A stretch of 60,914 nucleotides of DNA, from NCBI GenBank assembly GCA_015064625.1, contig SVRW01000015.1, positions 1-60,914 on the forward strand. Direction: 5' to 3'. The number at the start of each line of letters is the position of its first letter. Within the stretch, counting starts at the first letter, position 1. This document shows positions 16,542 through 25,120 of this stretch, piece by piece. Source of the DNA: Oscillospiraceae bacterium. GTDB taxonomy: Bacteria > Bacillota > Clostridia > Oscillospirales > CAG-382. Below the pieces are notes generated by a model that was given only the letters and a program-made list of their open reading frames with translations, made no database searches and had not been told where the DNA came from. The position numbers were made by a program, and so were the translations under genes.

Positions 16542-17141
16542 TTACATCTCGTTATGCATACGGCAAACCTCGTCAAAAACACGCTGTGCTGTTTCAACTC
16601 TTCTGGGTTCTTCTCCGTTTTCATCGAGAGCCATATATTCATCATAGGTTATGGGCTTACCTATAGAAACCCTTATTTTTCTGCATCCGCCTGCATTATT
16701 GGGATATTTGATAGCTATGGGTAAAACATCACTTTTGCTTTTTGCTATGATAAGACCAACGCCTGCAAGAGCTTGTTCTTTCTTGGGAGCTTCCCCTTTG
16801 ATTCTTGTCCCTTGTGGGAAAATACAAAGTATATCTCCGTTTTCAATAGCACCTATAGATTCTCTTAAAGCCCCCATGTCGCTTGATTTTCTTTTTATTG
16901 CTATGACATTTAATGCGTTGAAAACAATTTTGAAAAAGAAAAATCTCTGAAGGTCACTCTTTGCGATAAATCTTATATTTTTACGCTTTATAGCGTAAGC
17001 AAGAATAAGCGGATCTTTATATGCCGTATGGTTTGCAATAGCTATAAAGTTTCCCTTTGGAATATTTTCTCTGCCCGTCACCTTGAAATGACAAAAAAGG
17101 CGGAAAAATGGGTAAAACAAATAATAAACGAATGTATACAT
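16542..17141 (-). CDS. plsC: 1-acyl-sn-glycerol-3-phosphate acyltransferase (PlsC family)
   Basis: This 199-residue membrane-associated enzyme adds the second acyl chain in phosphatidic acid synthesis. An N-terminal hydrophobic stretch (about 3-17) is followed by the acyltransferase motif NHTAYKDP (HxxxxD), a FIAKSDL segment, and FPQGTR, which binds the glycerol phosphate. Its ATG overlaps the cmk stop codon as TGATG, so translation is coupled. It belongs to the cmk-plsC-ispH/rpsA cluster. Confidence 0.9.
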   Translation of the reverse strand: MYTFVYYLFYPFFRLFCHFKVTGRENIPKGNFIAIANHTAYKDPLILAYAIKRKNIRFIAKSDLQRFFFFKIVFNALNVIAIKRKSSDMGALRESIGAIENGDILCIFPQGTRIKGEAPKKEQALAGVGLIIAKSKSDVLPIAIKYPNNAGGCRKIRVSIGKPITYDEYMALDENGEEPRRVETAQRVFDEVCRMHNEM

Positions 17142-17815
17142 CAGTGGGTCTTCTTTCTGATAATTTCAAGAACAGCTTCAACCGTTTCTTCACAGCTAAG
17201 CGCACTGTTATCGAGCATAACAGAATCCTCTGCAGGAACGGCAGGAGCAATTTTGCGTTCTAAATCGTTTTTATCTCTCCAGCACAAATCAGCCTTAACC
17301 TGTTCCAAGGTAACGTCGTCACCTCTCGCAACAAGTTCCGCATATCTTCTTTCTGCTCTGCTATCATTACTTGCAGTAAGGAAAACCTTAACCTGAGAAT
17401 CGGGAAGAACAACTGTCCCGATATCTCTACCGTCCATAATAACGTTATTGCTTTTAGCTATATTTCTTTGAAGGTCAAGCAAAAAAGCACGAACCTCTGG
17501 AATTTTTGAAACGTTTGAAGCATAAGTGGAAATTTCCGACGTTCTTATCTCTGTTCCAACAGGATTTCCACCAAGAAAAACCACACCAGCTCCCCCTACA
17601 AGCTTCATTGTAATATCAATTTTTGGAAGACATTCAACAATACCCCTCTCGTCATCGGAAGCAACGCCCTCATTACGTACAAAATAACCTATTGTACGAT
17701 AAAGAGCGCCCGTATCAATATAAACGTATCCAAGACGGGAAGCAAGAAGCTTCGCCAAGGTACTTTTTCCAGAACCCGAAGGTCCGTCAATAGCAATACT
17801 GATGAATTTTTCCAT
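17141..17815 (-). CDS. cmk: Cytidylate kinase
   Basis: This 224-residue kinase phosphorylates CMP and dCMP. The P-loop GPSGSGKST is at 11-19, followed by LGYVYIDTGALYRT and the NMP-binding region DGRDIGTVV with NDSRAERRY. Size and motifs fit the bacterial family. It is the first gene of the cluster that continues into plsC and ispH/rpsA. Confidence 0.95.
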   Translation of the reverse strand: MEKFISIAIDGPSGSGKSTLAKLLASRLGYVYIDTGALYRTIGYFVRNEGVASDDERGIVECLPKIDITMKLVGGAGVVFLGGNPVGTEIRTSEISTYASNVSKIPEVRAFLLDLQRNIAKSNNVIMDGRDIGTVVLPDSQVKVFLTASNDSRAERRYAELVARGDDVTLEQVKADLCWRDKNDLERKIAPAVPAEDSVMLDNSALSCEETVEAVLEIIRKKTH

Positions 17816-17898
17816 TAGTCCCCCAAAAGTTCAACCTCAAAAGCGTTTTCAAGCTTTCATTTTTCAAGGTTACATCTGCATAATATCGCAGTCTTTAT

Positions 17899-17927
17899 AT
17901 TATACATTATAGTTTTTGATATTTCAA
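17899..17927 (-). promoter_or_regulatory. Promoter of the cmk-plsC cluster
   Basis: On the minus strand TTGAAA (17927-17922), 17 bases, TATAAT (17904-17899), about 85 bases before the cmk start. Confidence 0.72.
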
Positions 17928-17930
17928 GAG

Positions 17931-17965
17931 TTTTTTGAAAAAAATTCAGAATTTTTTTCAAAAAA
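17931..17965. terminator. Perfect 17-bp A/T-rich inverted repeat, probable terminator
   Basis: The arms TTTTTTGAAAAAAATTC (17931-17947) and GAATTTTTTTCAAAAAA (17949-17965) are exact inverted copies with a single base between them. It is placed after the minus-strand dockerin gene and directly upstream of the cmk promoter, so terminating the former is the likeliest role. The arms are nearly all A/T, and the T runs supply a U tract in either direction. Confidence 0.55.
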
Positions 17966-17998
17966 TTACCTATTTTTTGTTCTTTTACAACAAAAATT

Positions 17999-19447
17999 TC
18001 AATTTATAGTCCCGTCTGCAATGTTTACTGTTCCCAAAGCGTATATTTTTTCTTTAACGTCTTGGAGCTTAAGCTTGCCGCCCGTAACGTTTATATTGGT
18101 ATCGGATTTCAATGTATACTCTATTGCGTCGATTTTTACATTTCCTGCAGAAACGTTTATGCCTTTTTTTGAATTTATACCGTCAGACCCTGCGTCAAGA
18201 GTAAGTATGGCATTTCCAGAAACATAAACCTGTGTATCCGTTTTAACAGCGTCTGCACCGCACGAAACGTTAACCGTACCACCGCTGAAAGCTATGTTTC
18301 CCAAAGCATTTATACCGTCCCCCGCAGTTCCCGAAACGGTTATTTTACCGCCTGTTACGTAAACGTCACCCTTTGCACCTGATGATGTTCCTTCGCAATC
18401 TATGGCATCTCCTGCACAATTTTTAATAACTATTTCTCCACCGCTTACAGTAATGCTTTTCTTCGCGTGGATACCGTCTTTAACGGCTTTTTCCACAATT
18501 ATTATTCCATTTTCCACAGATAAATCATCGTCACAGCATATACCGTGTCTGTAATTTGCAGTTATGTATAAAGTACCTTTACCTTTTATTTCAAGCTCTG
18601 CTTCACTGAAAACAGTTCCTTTTCCATTACTGTATGAAGCACCGTCACTAAGACGATTTACAGTTCCGTTTGCAATAGTTATAAACGCTTTGTCTGCGTT
18701 TGCAAATAGGATTGCAGGTCCATTATTGTTAGATATATCAGCGCCTTCAAGTCGGATTTTGACCTTTTCCGCAGAATTCACTTGTATCATCCCGTCAGAA
18801 AGCTTTCCTTTTACGGTATACTCTCCCCCCGCGGTTATATTTACAACGTTACCCGACACAGTTGCTCCGCTTCCTTGAATCGTTGTTTTTCCGTCTGAAA
18901 GATTAACTGTGCATTGGTTTATCCAATCGGGATCTATGGATTCTTCGGAAGATGGCTCGGTAGAGCTTGAAACGGAAGGAGCTTGGTAGTCATCTGCAAG
19001 CTTTACTATTTCAAGCATATGAAGCTTTAACATGATATAATCTCTTGAAGAATACCTTCCGTTTTCATCCGCATCGAATATATGCATTTCACGGTTGGAA
19101 AGAGAATTTTTCCAAAAAGCCCTTTTAGCCACAGAGATATCATCCGATGAAACCAAACCGTCACCGTCACTGTCACCGACAACTATAATTTCATACTTTT
19201 TCTGGGATACGGAAAAATATTTTCCTGTACCTACAATTTCCGAGTCCGTTGCTTTTTGAGTCAGATTTGAATCTGTATACACAGTTCCCGACAATGCATA
19301 AGCCAAATCCCCGTTGGTTTTATTGTCGGGAAGCAATATAAGATAGCTACCATCATATTTGGTATAGAAAGATGAAGTCCCAAAAACGCACAAAGCCAAA
19401 GCGCAAAGCATCAAAACACAAATGGAAGTTACAAAATATCTTTTCAT
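17999..19447 (-). CDS. Secreted dockerin protein with Cthe_2159-like carbohydrate-binding beta-helix
   Basis: The start ATG 19447 is chosen for its GGGGAG site and because it begins a signal peptide (KRYFVTSICVLMLCALALCV). After about 80 residues there is a type I dockerin pair: GDSDGDGLVSSDDISVAKRA and DADENGRYSSRDYIMLKLH. A Ser/Glu linker follows, then a long region of repeated short strands (NVVNITAGGEYTVKG, VKIRLEGADIS, YRHGICCDDDLSVENG, AVKDGIHAKKSITVSGG, AGDGINALGNIAFSGG) typical of Cthe_2159/DUF4353 beta-helix proteins that bind cellulose or pectic acids. The dockerin predicts attachment to a cohesin scaffold, not in this window. The protein ends abruptly after a strand (TVNIADGTIN), so it may be slightly shortened. 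It lies downstream of the 19527-20582 gene. Confidence 0.82.
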   Translation of the reverse strand: MKRYFVTSICVLMLCALALCVFGTSSFYTKYDGSYLILLPDNKTNGDLAYALSGTVYTDSNLTQKATDSEIVGTGKYFSVSQKKYEIIVVGDSDGDGLVSSDDISVAKRAFWKNSLSNREMHIFDADENGRYSSRDYIMLKLHMLEIVKLADDYQAPSVSSSTEPSSEESIDPDWINQCTVNLSDGKTTIQGSGATVSGNVVNITAGGEYTVKGKLSDGMIQVNSAEKVKIRLEGADISNNNGPAILFANADKAFITIANGTVNRLSDGASYSNGKGTVFSEAELEIKGKGTLYITANYRHGICCDDDLSVENGIIIVEKAVKDGIHAKKSITVSGGEIVIKNCAGDAIDCEGTSSGAKGDVYVTGGKITVSGTAGDGINALGNIAFSGGTVNVSCGADAVKTDTQVYVSGNAILTLDAGSDGINSKKGINVSAGNVKIDAIEYTLKSDTNINVTGGKLKLQDVKEKIYALGTVNIADGTIN

Positions 19448-19526
19448 GGTATAGCTCCCCAAAATTATATAAGGTTTTTTCAAATTGAATTTTAACATAA
19501 AAACCTTAATTTTTTCTTAATAAAAA

Positions 19527-20582
19527 TTATTTCAAGGAAGTATACAAAAAATGTTTACTGTCACAAGCTTCAACAAATGAATCAAGCTCTTTTGTCATAG
19601 AATTAAAAGGAACACTTATTTTTGCAATGTATCTCGTTCCAATTCCACCGTAAAACGTTATAGTACGACAACAAAACCCGCTTGTTAAAAGCGTTCTGTA
19701 GCATTCTTCCGCAAGATTTGAAAATTCCTTTGCACCGTTATAAGCGGAGAAATAAACGCTGTAATCCATATATTTTGAATAATCAGCTTTAGGCTCTACA
19801 GAAGCAGGAACGGAAAATGGATATCCGAATATTCTGTTGCTTTCAACGTGGAATTTTAAGGTTGGAAATTTTTCTCTTATAACGTAGGTTATTTTACCTG
19901 CTCCAACGAGCATATTGTATTTTTCTGTATATCCCACGTATTCGTCCTTTATTATTTTTCCATCCTTAAGAACAACGTTCAATGCAATTCTTGCATCATA
20001 CTTTGGAATAAGATAAAGACTGTACGTTCTGTCAACAGAATCAAACTTTATTTCAGATGCGCTCAATGGTTCTCCCGCATAGTTATACTGAATATAGTCT
20101 ATGAGCTTATCATTATTTTCCTTTACATCCCAAGGAGTTGAATTGGAAAACATATGAAGTCCCAAAGCAAGCAGAAGTACAAAAGCAGAAATTACTCTGT
20201 ATCTGATACCGCCTTTTTTGAAAAAGCTATAAGCGAAATATGAAAGCAAATAGAAAACACTGCATAAAATTCCAAGGACAAATGAACTCAATACGCTTTC
20301 ATTCATAATCAACGAGGTGGAAAATGGAGAAATGAAAAACAAAGCCAATTTCAGAAGCTCGCTTGTCTTGAAACGGGTACATATTATTCCGCAAATAATT
20401 ACAAAAGGCACAGCGGAAATAATTCCATGCCATGGAAGGAACAAATACGTTCCAGCAAAGGATACGGCAACTGTGAGTATTAACATTATAACGTCACCAA
20501 AGCCGTCAAAAAACGAAGCTTTGCTTTCCAGATAGTTTTTCTCAAGCGTTTTATTCATTTTTCTGGTTTTATCGTTTTTCAT
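19527..20582 (-). CDS. Multi-pass membrane protein of unknown function
   Basis: The product is 351 residues. The N-terminal 35 residues are charged. About five hydrophobic segments follow between residues 30 and 155 (VIMLILTVAVSFAGTYLFL, IISAVPFVIICGII, LALFFISPFSTSLI, VLGILCSVFYLLSYFAY, VISAFVLLLALGLHMF), then an approximately 190-residue soluble C-terminal region with no motif I recognise. ATG 20582 follows GGGGAG and starts 14 bases after the RNHCP stop, so the two are co-transcribed. A helper role in surface protein assembly would be a guess from context only. Confidence 0.7.
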   Translation of the reverse strand: MKNDKTRKMNKTLEKNYLESKASFFDGFGDVIMLILTVAVSFAGTYLFLPWHGIISAVPFVIICGIICTRFKTSELLKLALFFISPFSTSLIMNESVLSSFVLGILCSVFYLLSYFAYSFFKKGGIRYRVISAFVLLLALGLHMFSNSTPWDVKENNDKLIDYIQYNYAGEPLSASEIKFDSVDRTYSLYLIPKYDARIALNVVLKDGKIIKDEYVGYTEKYNMLVGAGKITYVIREKFPTLKFHVESNRIFGYPFSVPASVEPKADYSKYMDYSVYFSAYNGAKEFSNLAEECYRTLLTSGFCCRTITFYGGIGTRYIAKISVPFNSMTKELDSFVEACDSKHFLYTSLK

Positions 20583-20596
20583 TCAATGCTCCCCTC

Positions 20597-20917
20597 TCAT
20601 TTCCATCCGTTGTCAGGATTTGTCAGCTTAATAAGCAAAGAAGTATCGTCATCCTTTGCGCTTTTGTTTCTCCTCAAAGCGTTGCATTTAATACATTTAT
20701 GGATTATTATATATCCCTTTTTAGAATCGGGAAGCACCTGCTTAGGAACAAGCATTCCACCGCAATCAGATGCTCTGTCACCGGGATTTATGTCAACGTG
20801 CAATGAGCATAGACAAAACGGGCAATGGTTTCTTGATGAATATCCCAAGGGCGGAACTTCCTTTCCGCAATTTACGCAAATAAAAGAATTATCATTTTTT
20901 ACAAACAGCTTTTGCAT
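20597..20917 (-). CDS. Small RNHCP-domain zinc-ribbon protein
   Basis: The product is 106 residues. Cysteine pairs CVNC and CPFC with the SSRNHCPFC segment identify the RNHCP domain; a further C-x17-CxxC set near residues 53-77 could form a second metal site. The family function is not established; RNA or nucleic acid binding is a common guess for zinc ribbons of this size. It is the first gene of a minus-strand unit and is transcribed divergently from the DUF1385-prmC run. Confidence 0.85.
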   Translation of the reverse strand: MQKLFVKNDNSFICVNCGKEVPPLGYSSRNHCPFCLCSLHVDINPGDRASDCGGMLVPKQVLPDSKKGYIIIHKCIKCNALRRNKSAKDDDTSLLIKLTNPDNGWK

Positions 20918-20946
20918 TTTTTCCTCATATTTTTTTAATTTTGCTC

Positions 20947-21020
20947 TTGTATATTTGTTTCTTTTGTGGTATTATTATCTAGTGCTATTATATAATAGTA
21001 TGAATTTGAAAAAAATTCAA
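20947..21020. promoter_or_regulatory. Overlapping divergent promoters around a 14-bp palindrome
   Basis: Plus strand: TTGTAT (20947-20952), 17 bases, TATTAT (20970-20975), serving DUF1385-prmC. Minus strand: TTGAAT (21020-21015), 17 bases, TATTAT (20997-20992), serving the RNHCP gene. The perfect palindrome CTATTATATAATAG (20985-20998) covers the minus -10 box and lies at the plus start point, so one regulator could control both units. That is inference; the A/T content makes chance possible. Confidence 0.55.
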
Positions 21021-21098
21021 TAGGCAATATGCATAATTCAGAAAACTTTTACGATTTTTTTCGCTCATTTTATAACTGAGCTATCCATGGAGGAAACA

Positions 21099-22220
21099 AT
21101 GTCAAAAGCAAATTCTAAAAATGAAATAAATAATCAATGTCAGAATAATAATTGCCGTCTTGGAGGCGTTGGCGGTCAAGCTGTTCTTGAAGGGGTTATG
21201 ATGAAATCCAAAGAGAACTATGCTATAGCCGTAAGAAAAGAGAACGGAGAGATAGTTACCAAAAAGGGAAAATCAAAAAGTATTAAGGATAAATACAAAT
21301 TTTTTGGTATTCCCGTTGTAAGAGGAGTTGTCAATCTCATTGAATCCCTTATGTTCTCATTCAAAACCTTGACTGATTCTGCTGAAATGGCAGAAATCGA
21401 GCTTGAGGAAGAGCCCACAAAGTTTGAAATATGGCTTGAGAAAAAATTCGGAAAATCCATTGTCAACGTTGTAACAGCCATCGCGGGTGTTTTAGGCGTT
21501 GTGCTTGCTTTATTCCTGTTCTTATATCTTCCCGCCTGGCTTGCAGGAGGAGTTGAATTTCTTGTAGAAAACGTTTCATGGAGCGGTGGCAGACATGCAG
21601 GCTCTCTCCCTGCCTGGGGCTTCAACATAATTGAAGGCGTTTTCAAAATAATTATCTTTATTCTATACATCTATCTTACGTCAAAGCTTAACGATATTAA
21701 AAGAGTTTATCAGTATCACGGTGCGGAGCATAAAACTATTTTCTGTTACGAAAAAGGACTTGACCTTACAGTAGACAACGTAAAAGAGCAAAAAAGATTC
21801 CATCCGAGATGCGGAACATCATTTATTTTCGTTATTCTTATTATCTCTATAGCAGTAATGACAGTTGCAACAACCGTAATAAACGCATATTCAGATTTTG
21901 ACCTTTCGAACAAATTATTCAGAACGGTTATTAAATTGTCTCTCCTTCCCCTTACGGTTGGAATTGGATACGAATTTATCAGATATGCGGGAAAGCATAA
22001 TAACGTACTCACAAGAGTGTTATCAGCCCCAGGACTCTGGATGCAAAGACTTACAACAAGAGAACCTGACGAGAAAATGATTGAAGTTGCAATAACCTCT
22101 CTTAAAGCTGCTCTTCCCGAAGAATTTCCCGAAGAAGTGTCTGAAGAAGTAAACGAAGACGAAGAATCTGAAGACAAACTTGAAAAATCAGAAGAAACCA
22201 CAGAACAAACAGGAGAATAA
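21099..22220 (+). CDS. DUF1385 membrane protein (YqhQ-like)
   Basis: ATG 21099 is preferred to ATG 21087 because the GGAGG inside the first codons is the right distance to serve 21099. The product is 373 residues with the family opening GGVGGQAVLEGVMMKS, membrane segments at about 110-150, 170-190, 235-260 and 270-290, the YQYHGAEHKTIFCYE motif and RFHPRCGTSF. It ends in an acidic Glu/Ser tail. Biochemical function is unknown; in Firmicutes it commonly lies beside prmC, as here, with a 3-base gap. A metalloprotein role has been suggested by the conserved His and Cys residues, but I cannot support it further. Confidence 0.88.
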   Translation: MSKANSKNEINNQCQNNNCRLGGVGGQAVLEGVMMKSKENYAIAVRKENGEIVTKKGKSKSIKDKYKFFGIPVVRGVVNLIESLMFSFKTLTDSAEMAEIELEEEPTKFEIWLEKKFGKSIVNVVTAIAGVLGVVLALFLFLYLPAWLAGGVEFLVENVSWSGGRHAGSLPAWGFNIIEGVFKIIIFILYIYLTSKLNDIKRVYQYHGAEHKTIFCYEKGLDLTVDNVKEQKRFHPRCGTSFIFVILIISIAVMTVATTVINAYSDFDLSNKLFRTVIKLSLLPLTVGIGYEFIRYAGKHNNVLTRVLSAPGLWMQRLTTREPDEKMIEVAITSLKAALPEEFPEEVSEEVNEDEESEDKLEKSEETTEQTGE

Positions 22221-22223
22221 AAA

Positions 22224-23069
22224 ATGACCGTTGGTGAACTCAGAAAAGAAACCAAAGAAAATATAGCAACATTTATGCCTGGTGAAGCCGCCGTTGTTAC
22301 AGATATGGTAATAAGCAATATGCTCGGCATTGACCGCGAAGACCTTTATCTCTGCCTCGATCAGAAGCTTCCTACAGAAGCGGAAGTTATTGTTGCAGAG
22401 GTTATAAAGCGTTTATCCCGTGGCGTTCCAATACAATACATTGTTGGAAGCTGTTATTTCTTTGGAGTTGAAATAAAAGTTGGTCCAGGTGTATTTATCC
22501 CAAGAAGCGACACGGAAGTTCTTGCACAAGCCGCCATAAAGGCTTTGCCAAAAAACGGAAGCTTTGTTGACTTATGTTCAGGAAGCGGATGTATTTCCGC
22601 CGCCATTGCAAGTCAGCGTCCCGATGCAAAGGGCGTTGCTCTTGAGCTTTCTATGAAAGCGATGAACTATACTGTTGAAAACCTTACACCGTACGATAAC
22701 GTTGACGTTAAACGTTTTGATGCTCTTGATGAAGATGATTATGATTCTTTAGCTGAAGAATACACTGAAAAATTCGATATGCTCGTTTGCAATCCCCCGT
22801 ATATTCCTACAGAAGATATTGATACGTTGTCAACACAGGTTCATTATGAACCTGAAACCGCCCTTGACGGTGGCGAAGACGGTATGAAATATTACAAAAT
22901 CATTCCCAAGCTTGCTCCAAGAATCCTAAAGGAAAATCATTATATAATGTTTGAAGTCGGTATCGGTCAGGCAGGATACGTTGAAGCCCTTATGAAGCTT
23001 TACGGTTACACGACCGCGATACTTAAAGATTTAGGCGGTATCGACAGAGTCGTTATAGCCGCAAAATAA
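22224..23069 (+). CDS. prmC: Peptide chain release factor N5-glutamine methyltransferase
   Basis: The product is 281 residues. It methylates the GGQ glutamine of release factors RF1 and RF2. An N-terminal helical domain (1 to about 80) is followed by an SAM-binding fold with FVDLCSGSGCIS near residue 115 and the substrate motif NPPYIP near 190. Length and order are those of PrmC. It starts 3 bases after DUF1385. Confidence 0.94.
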   Translation: MTVGELRKETKENIATFMPGEAAVVTDMVISNMLGIDREDLYLCLDQKLPTEAEVIVAEVIKRLSRGVPIQYIVGSCYFFGVEIKVGPGVFIPRSDTEVLAQAAIKALPKNGSFVDLCSGSGCISAAIASQRPDAKGVALELSMKAMNYTVENLTPYDNVDVKRFDALDEDDYDSLAEEYTEKFDMLVCNPPYIPTEDIDTLSTQVHYEPETALDGGEDGMKYYKIIPKLAPRILKENHYIMFEVGIGQAGYVEALMKLYGYTTAILKDLGGIDRVVIAAK

Positions 23070-23086
23070 AATTTCGGAGTTCTATT

Positions 23087-23884
23087 TTGAAAATAATTAC
23101 TTCCCCAGATAATCCAGAGCTTAAAGAGGCAAAAAAGCTTCACGATGCAAAGCACAGAAAAGAAACGGGTCTTTTCTTCTTTGAAGGAGTTCACCTTTTG
23201 GAAGAATATCTGAAAACCGGAAAAAAGCCTTACCGCTTATTTCTCACGGAAAAAGTTTCAGATTTGTATAAAGACTCTGATGAAAAAAGAATAATTTCTC
23301 AAAAGCTTTACGATAAAATAACCGCGGAGAATGCCCCGCAAGGCATATTTACCATAGCTCACACGTCTTCTGTAAACGTGATTCGCGGAGAATACGAGGA
23401 TATACTTAACTCCTTGGATGCACCTGCCGTAGTTCTTGAATCAATGCGAGACCCAGGTAACGTGGGTACTGTAATCAGAACAGCGGTGTCCTTGGGCGTT
23501 AAAATTATATTTACAGAAGATTCTGCCGATATTTTCAATCCTAAGGTTATAAGAGCTTCAATGGGAGCGATTTTTGCAGACAGCATATATATAGTTCCCT
23601 CTGCAACAGAACTTTCAAAAGCTGCCGTATCAAAGGGCTTCCAAGTTTTTGGTGCAATTCTCGACGAAAAAGCAAAAAGGATTGGAAGCTTTATTCCAAC
23701 AAAAAATTCTCTTTTCATTATTGGAAATGAAGGTTCGGGAATAAAGAAGGAAACGTTGGACGAATGTAACAACTATGCATATATTCCAATGACAGGCAAA
23801 ACGGAAAGTCTTAACGCCGCTGTTGCCGCATCCCTTATTATCTGGGAGATATCCAAAAATAACGGAGAAAATAATGACAAATAA
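23087..23884 (+). CDS. SpoU/TrmH-family 23S rRNA or tRNA 2'-O-methyltransferase
   Basis: The product is 265 residues, starting at TTG 23087 with CGGAG 7 bases before it; no ATG fits. An N-terminal substrate-binding domain (1 to about 95, RNA2'-O ribose methylase type) is followed by the SpoU knot. Its three motifs are LESMRDPGNVGTVIRTA, FIIGNEGSGI and IPMTGKTESLNAAVAASLIIWE, all intact. The target nucleotide cannot be told from sequence alone. The 3' end overlaps the dprA start by 11 bases. Confidence 0.9.
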   Translation: MKIITSPDNPELKEAKKLHDAKHRKETGLFFFEGVHLLEEYLKTGKKPYRLFLTEKVSDLYKDSDEKRIISQKLYDKITAENAPQGIFTIAHTSSVNVIRGEYEDILNSLDAPAVVLESMRDPGNVGTVIRTAVSLGVKIIFTEDSADIFNPKVIRASMGAIFADSIYIVPSATELSKAAVSKGFQVFGAILDEKAKRIGSFIPTKNSLFIIGNEGSGIKKETLDECNNYAYIPMTGKTESLNAAVAASLIIWEISKNNGENNDK

Positions 23885-25076
23885 TAAAGATTACGTTTAT
23901 TATGCATGGCTCTCTCATCGACTCGGTGCAGGAAGCTCCGCTTTCAAAAGACTTATTAACATTTTTGGCGATGCAAAAAGTATATATGAATGCAGAGATC
24001 TTTCGCCTTACGGTTTAACAGAGAAACAACTTTCATCTCTTGCTGATTTGGATTTGAAAAATGAAGAACGGGCAATAAACGCCGCTTTAAATACAGGATT
24101 TTCAATCATTCATTATAATGATGAAATATATCCGAAAAAACTTAAGCTTCTTTCCAATCCTCCGGCAATACTTTACGTTAAAGGAATAATTCCCGATTTT
24201 GACAAATATTTTTCAGTAGGCATAGTAGGCACGAGACATCCATCTGCTGAATCATTAAAAATGACGCAGAAAATCTCCTCCGACTTGTCAAAAAAAGGTG
24301 TTATAGTTATAAGCGGACTTGCCTTTGGTATTGATTCGGAAGCACATTCCGCTGCATTGAAAAACGGTGGATTCACCGTTGGAATAAGTGCTGTAAAAGC
24401 AGGACAGATATATCCAAAGGAAAACGAATTTTTGTATTCAAAAATGTATCAAAACGGGCTTGTAATATGCGAGCATTCCCCCGTATCACAAGTTGAGAAA
24501 AGTGCTTTTCCAACGAGAAACAGAATAATAAGCGCATTGTCCGATGCTCTTATTATGATGGAAGCTCCTGAAAAAAGCGGTGCTTTGATAACGGCTGAAA
24601 AATCCTTATCATTAAAAAAGCCTGTTTTCGTTCCTTATGGGGACATTACCAAAAACAGTGGCGGAAGAAAGCTTTTAGAGAAAAAAGCGTTACCTTTATC
24701 ATCGGAATATGATATTCTTAATTATTTTTCAGGATTATCAGATAAACACTTTATGGAAATAAAGGATGATAAGTCTGAAAAGATAATTGACGTTATTCCT
24801 GAAGAAAAACATTTTATACTTACAAACGAAAAAGCTTCAGAGACATCAAGGGTTGCCGAAGCTTATTCGGTTAATGACGAATCAAACGTTCCCGAAGAAT
24901 TAGACGACGTGGAAAAGAAGATATATCTTTATTTAAAGAAAAACTTCTCTGCTTCAACTGATCAGTTGTCAAGAGACCTTGCTCTCTCGAGTGTTGAAGC
25001 CACATCATCCGCATCCATGATGGAAATATACGGATATATAAAACGTATGCCTGGAGATAAATGGAGCATACTTTAA
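23874..25076 (+). CDS. dprA: DNA processing protein DprA
   Basis: ATG 23874 follows GGAGAAAATA and gives 400 residues. DprA loads RecA onto incoming single-stranded DNA during natural transformation. An N-terminal SAM-like region precedes the Rossmann fold with VGIVGTRHPSAESL, KGVIVISGLAFGIDSEAHSAAL and FPTRNRIISALSDALIMMEA. A C-terminal winged-helix segment (about 330-400, ASTDQLSRDLALSS) is present. It overlaps the upstream methylase gene and precedes topA, a usual firmicute arrangement. Confidence 0.94.
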   Translation: MTNNKDYVYYAWLSHRLGAGSSAFKRLINIFGDAKSIYECRDLSPYGLTEKQLSSLADLDLKNEERAINAALNTGFSIIHYNDEIYPKKLKLLSNPPAILYVKGIIPDFDKYFSVGIVGTRHPSAESLKMTQKISSDLSKKGVIVISGLAFGIDSEAHSAALKNGGFTVGISAVKAGQIYPKENEFLYSKMYQNGLVICEHSPVSQVEKSAFPTRNRIISALSDALIMMEAPEKSGALITAEKSLSLKKPVFVPYGDITKNSGGRKLLEKKALPLSSEYDILNYFSGLSDKHFMEIKDDKSEKIIDVIPEEKHFILTNEKASETSRVAEAYSVNDESNVPEELDDVEKKIYLYLKKNFSASTDQLSRDLALSSVEATSSASMMEIYGYIKRMPGDKWSIL

Positions 25077-25120
25077 TATACATTTTATCAAGCTTAAATA
25101 ATTTCAAGGAGAAATCATAA

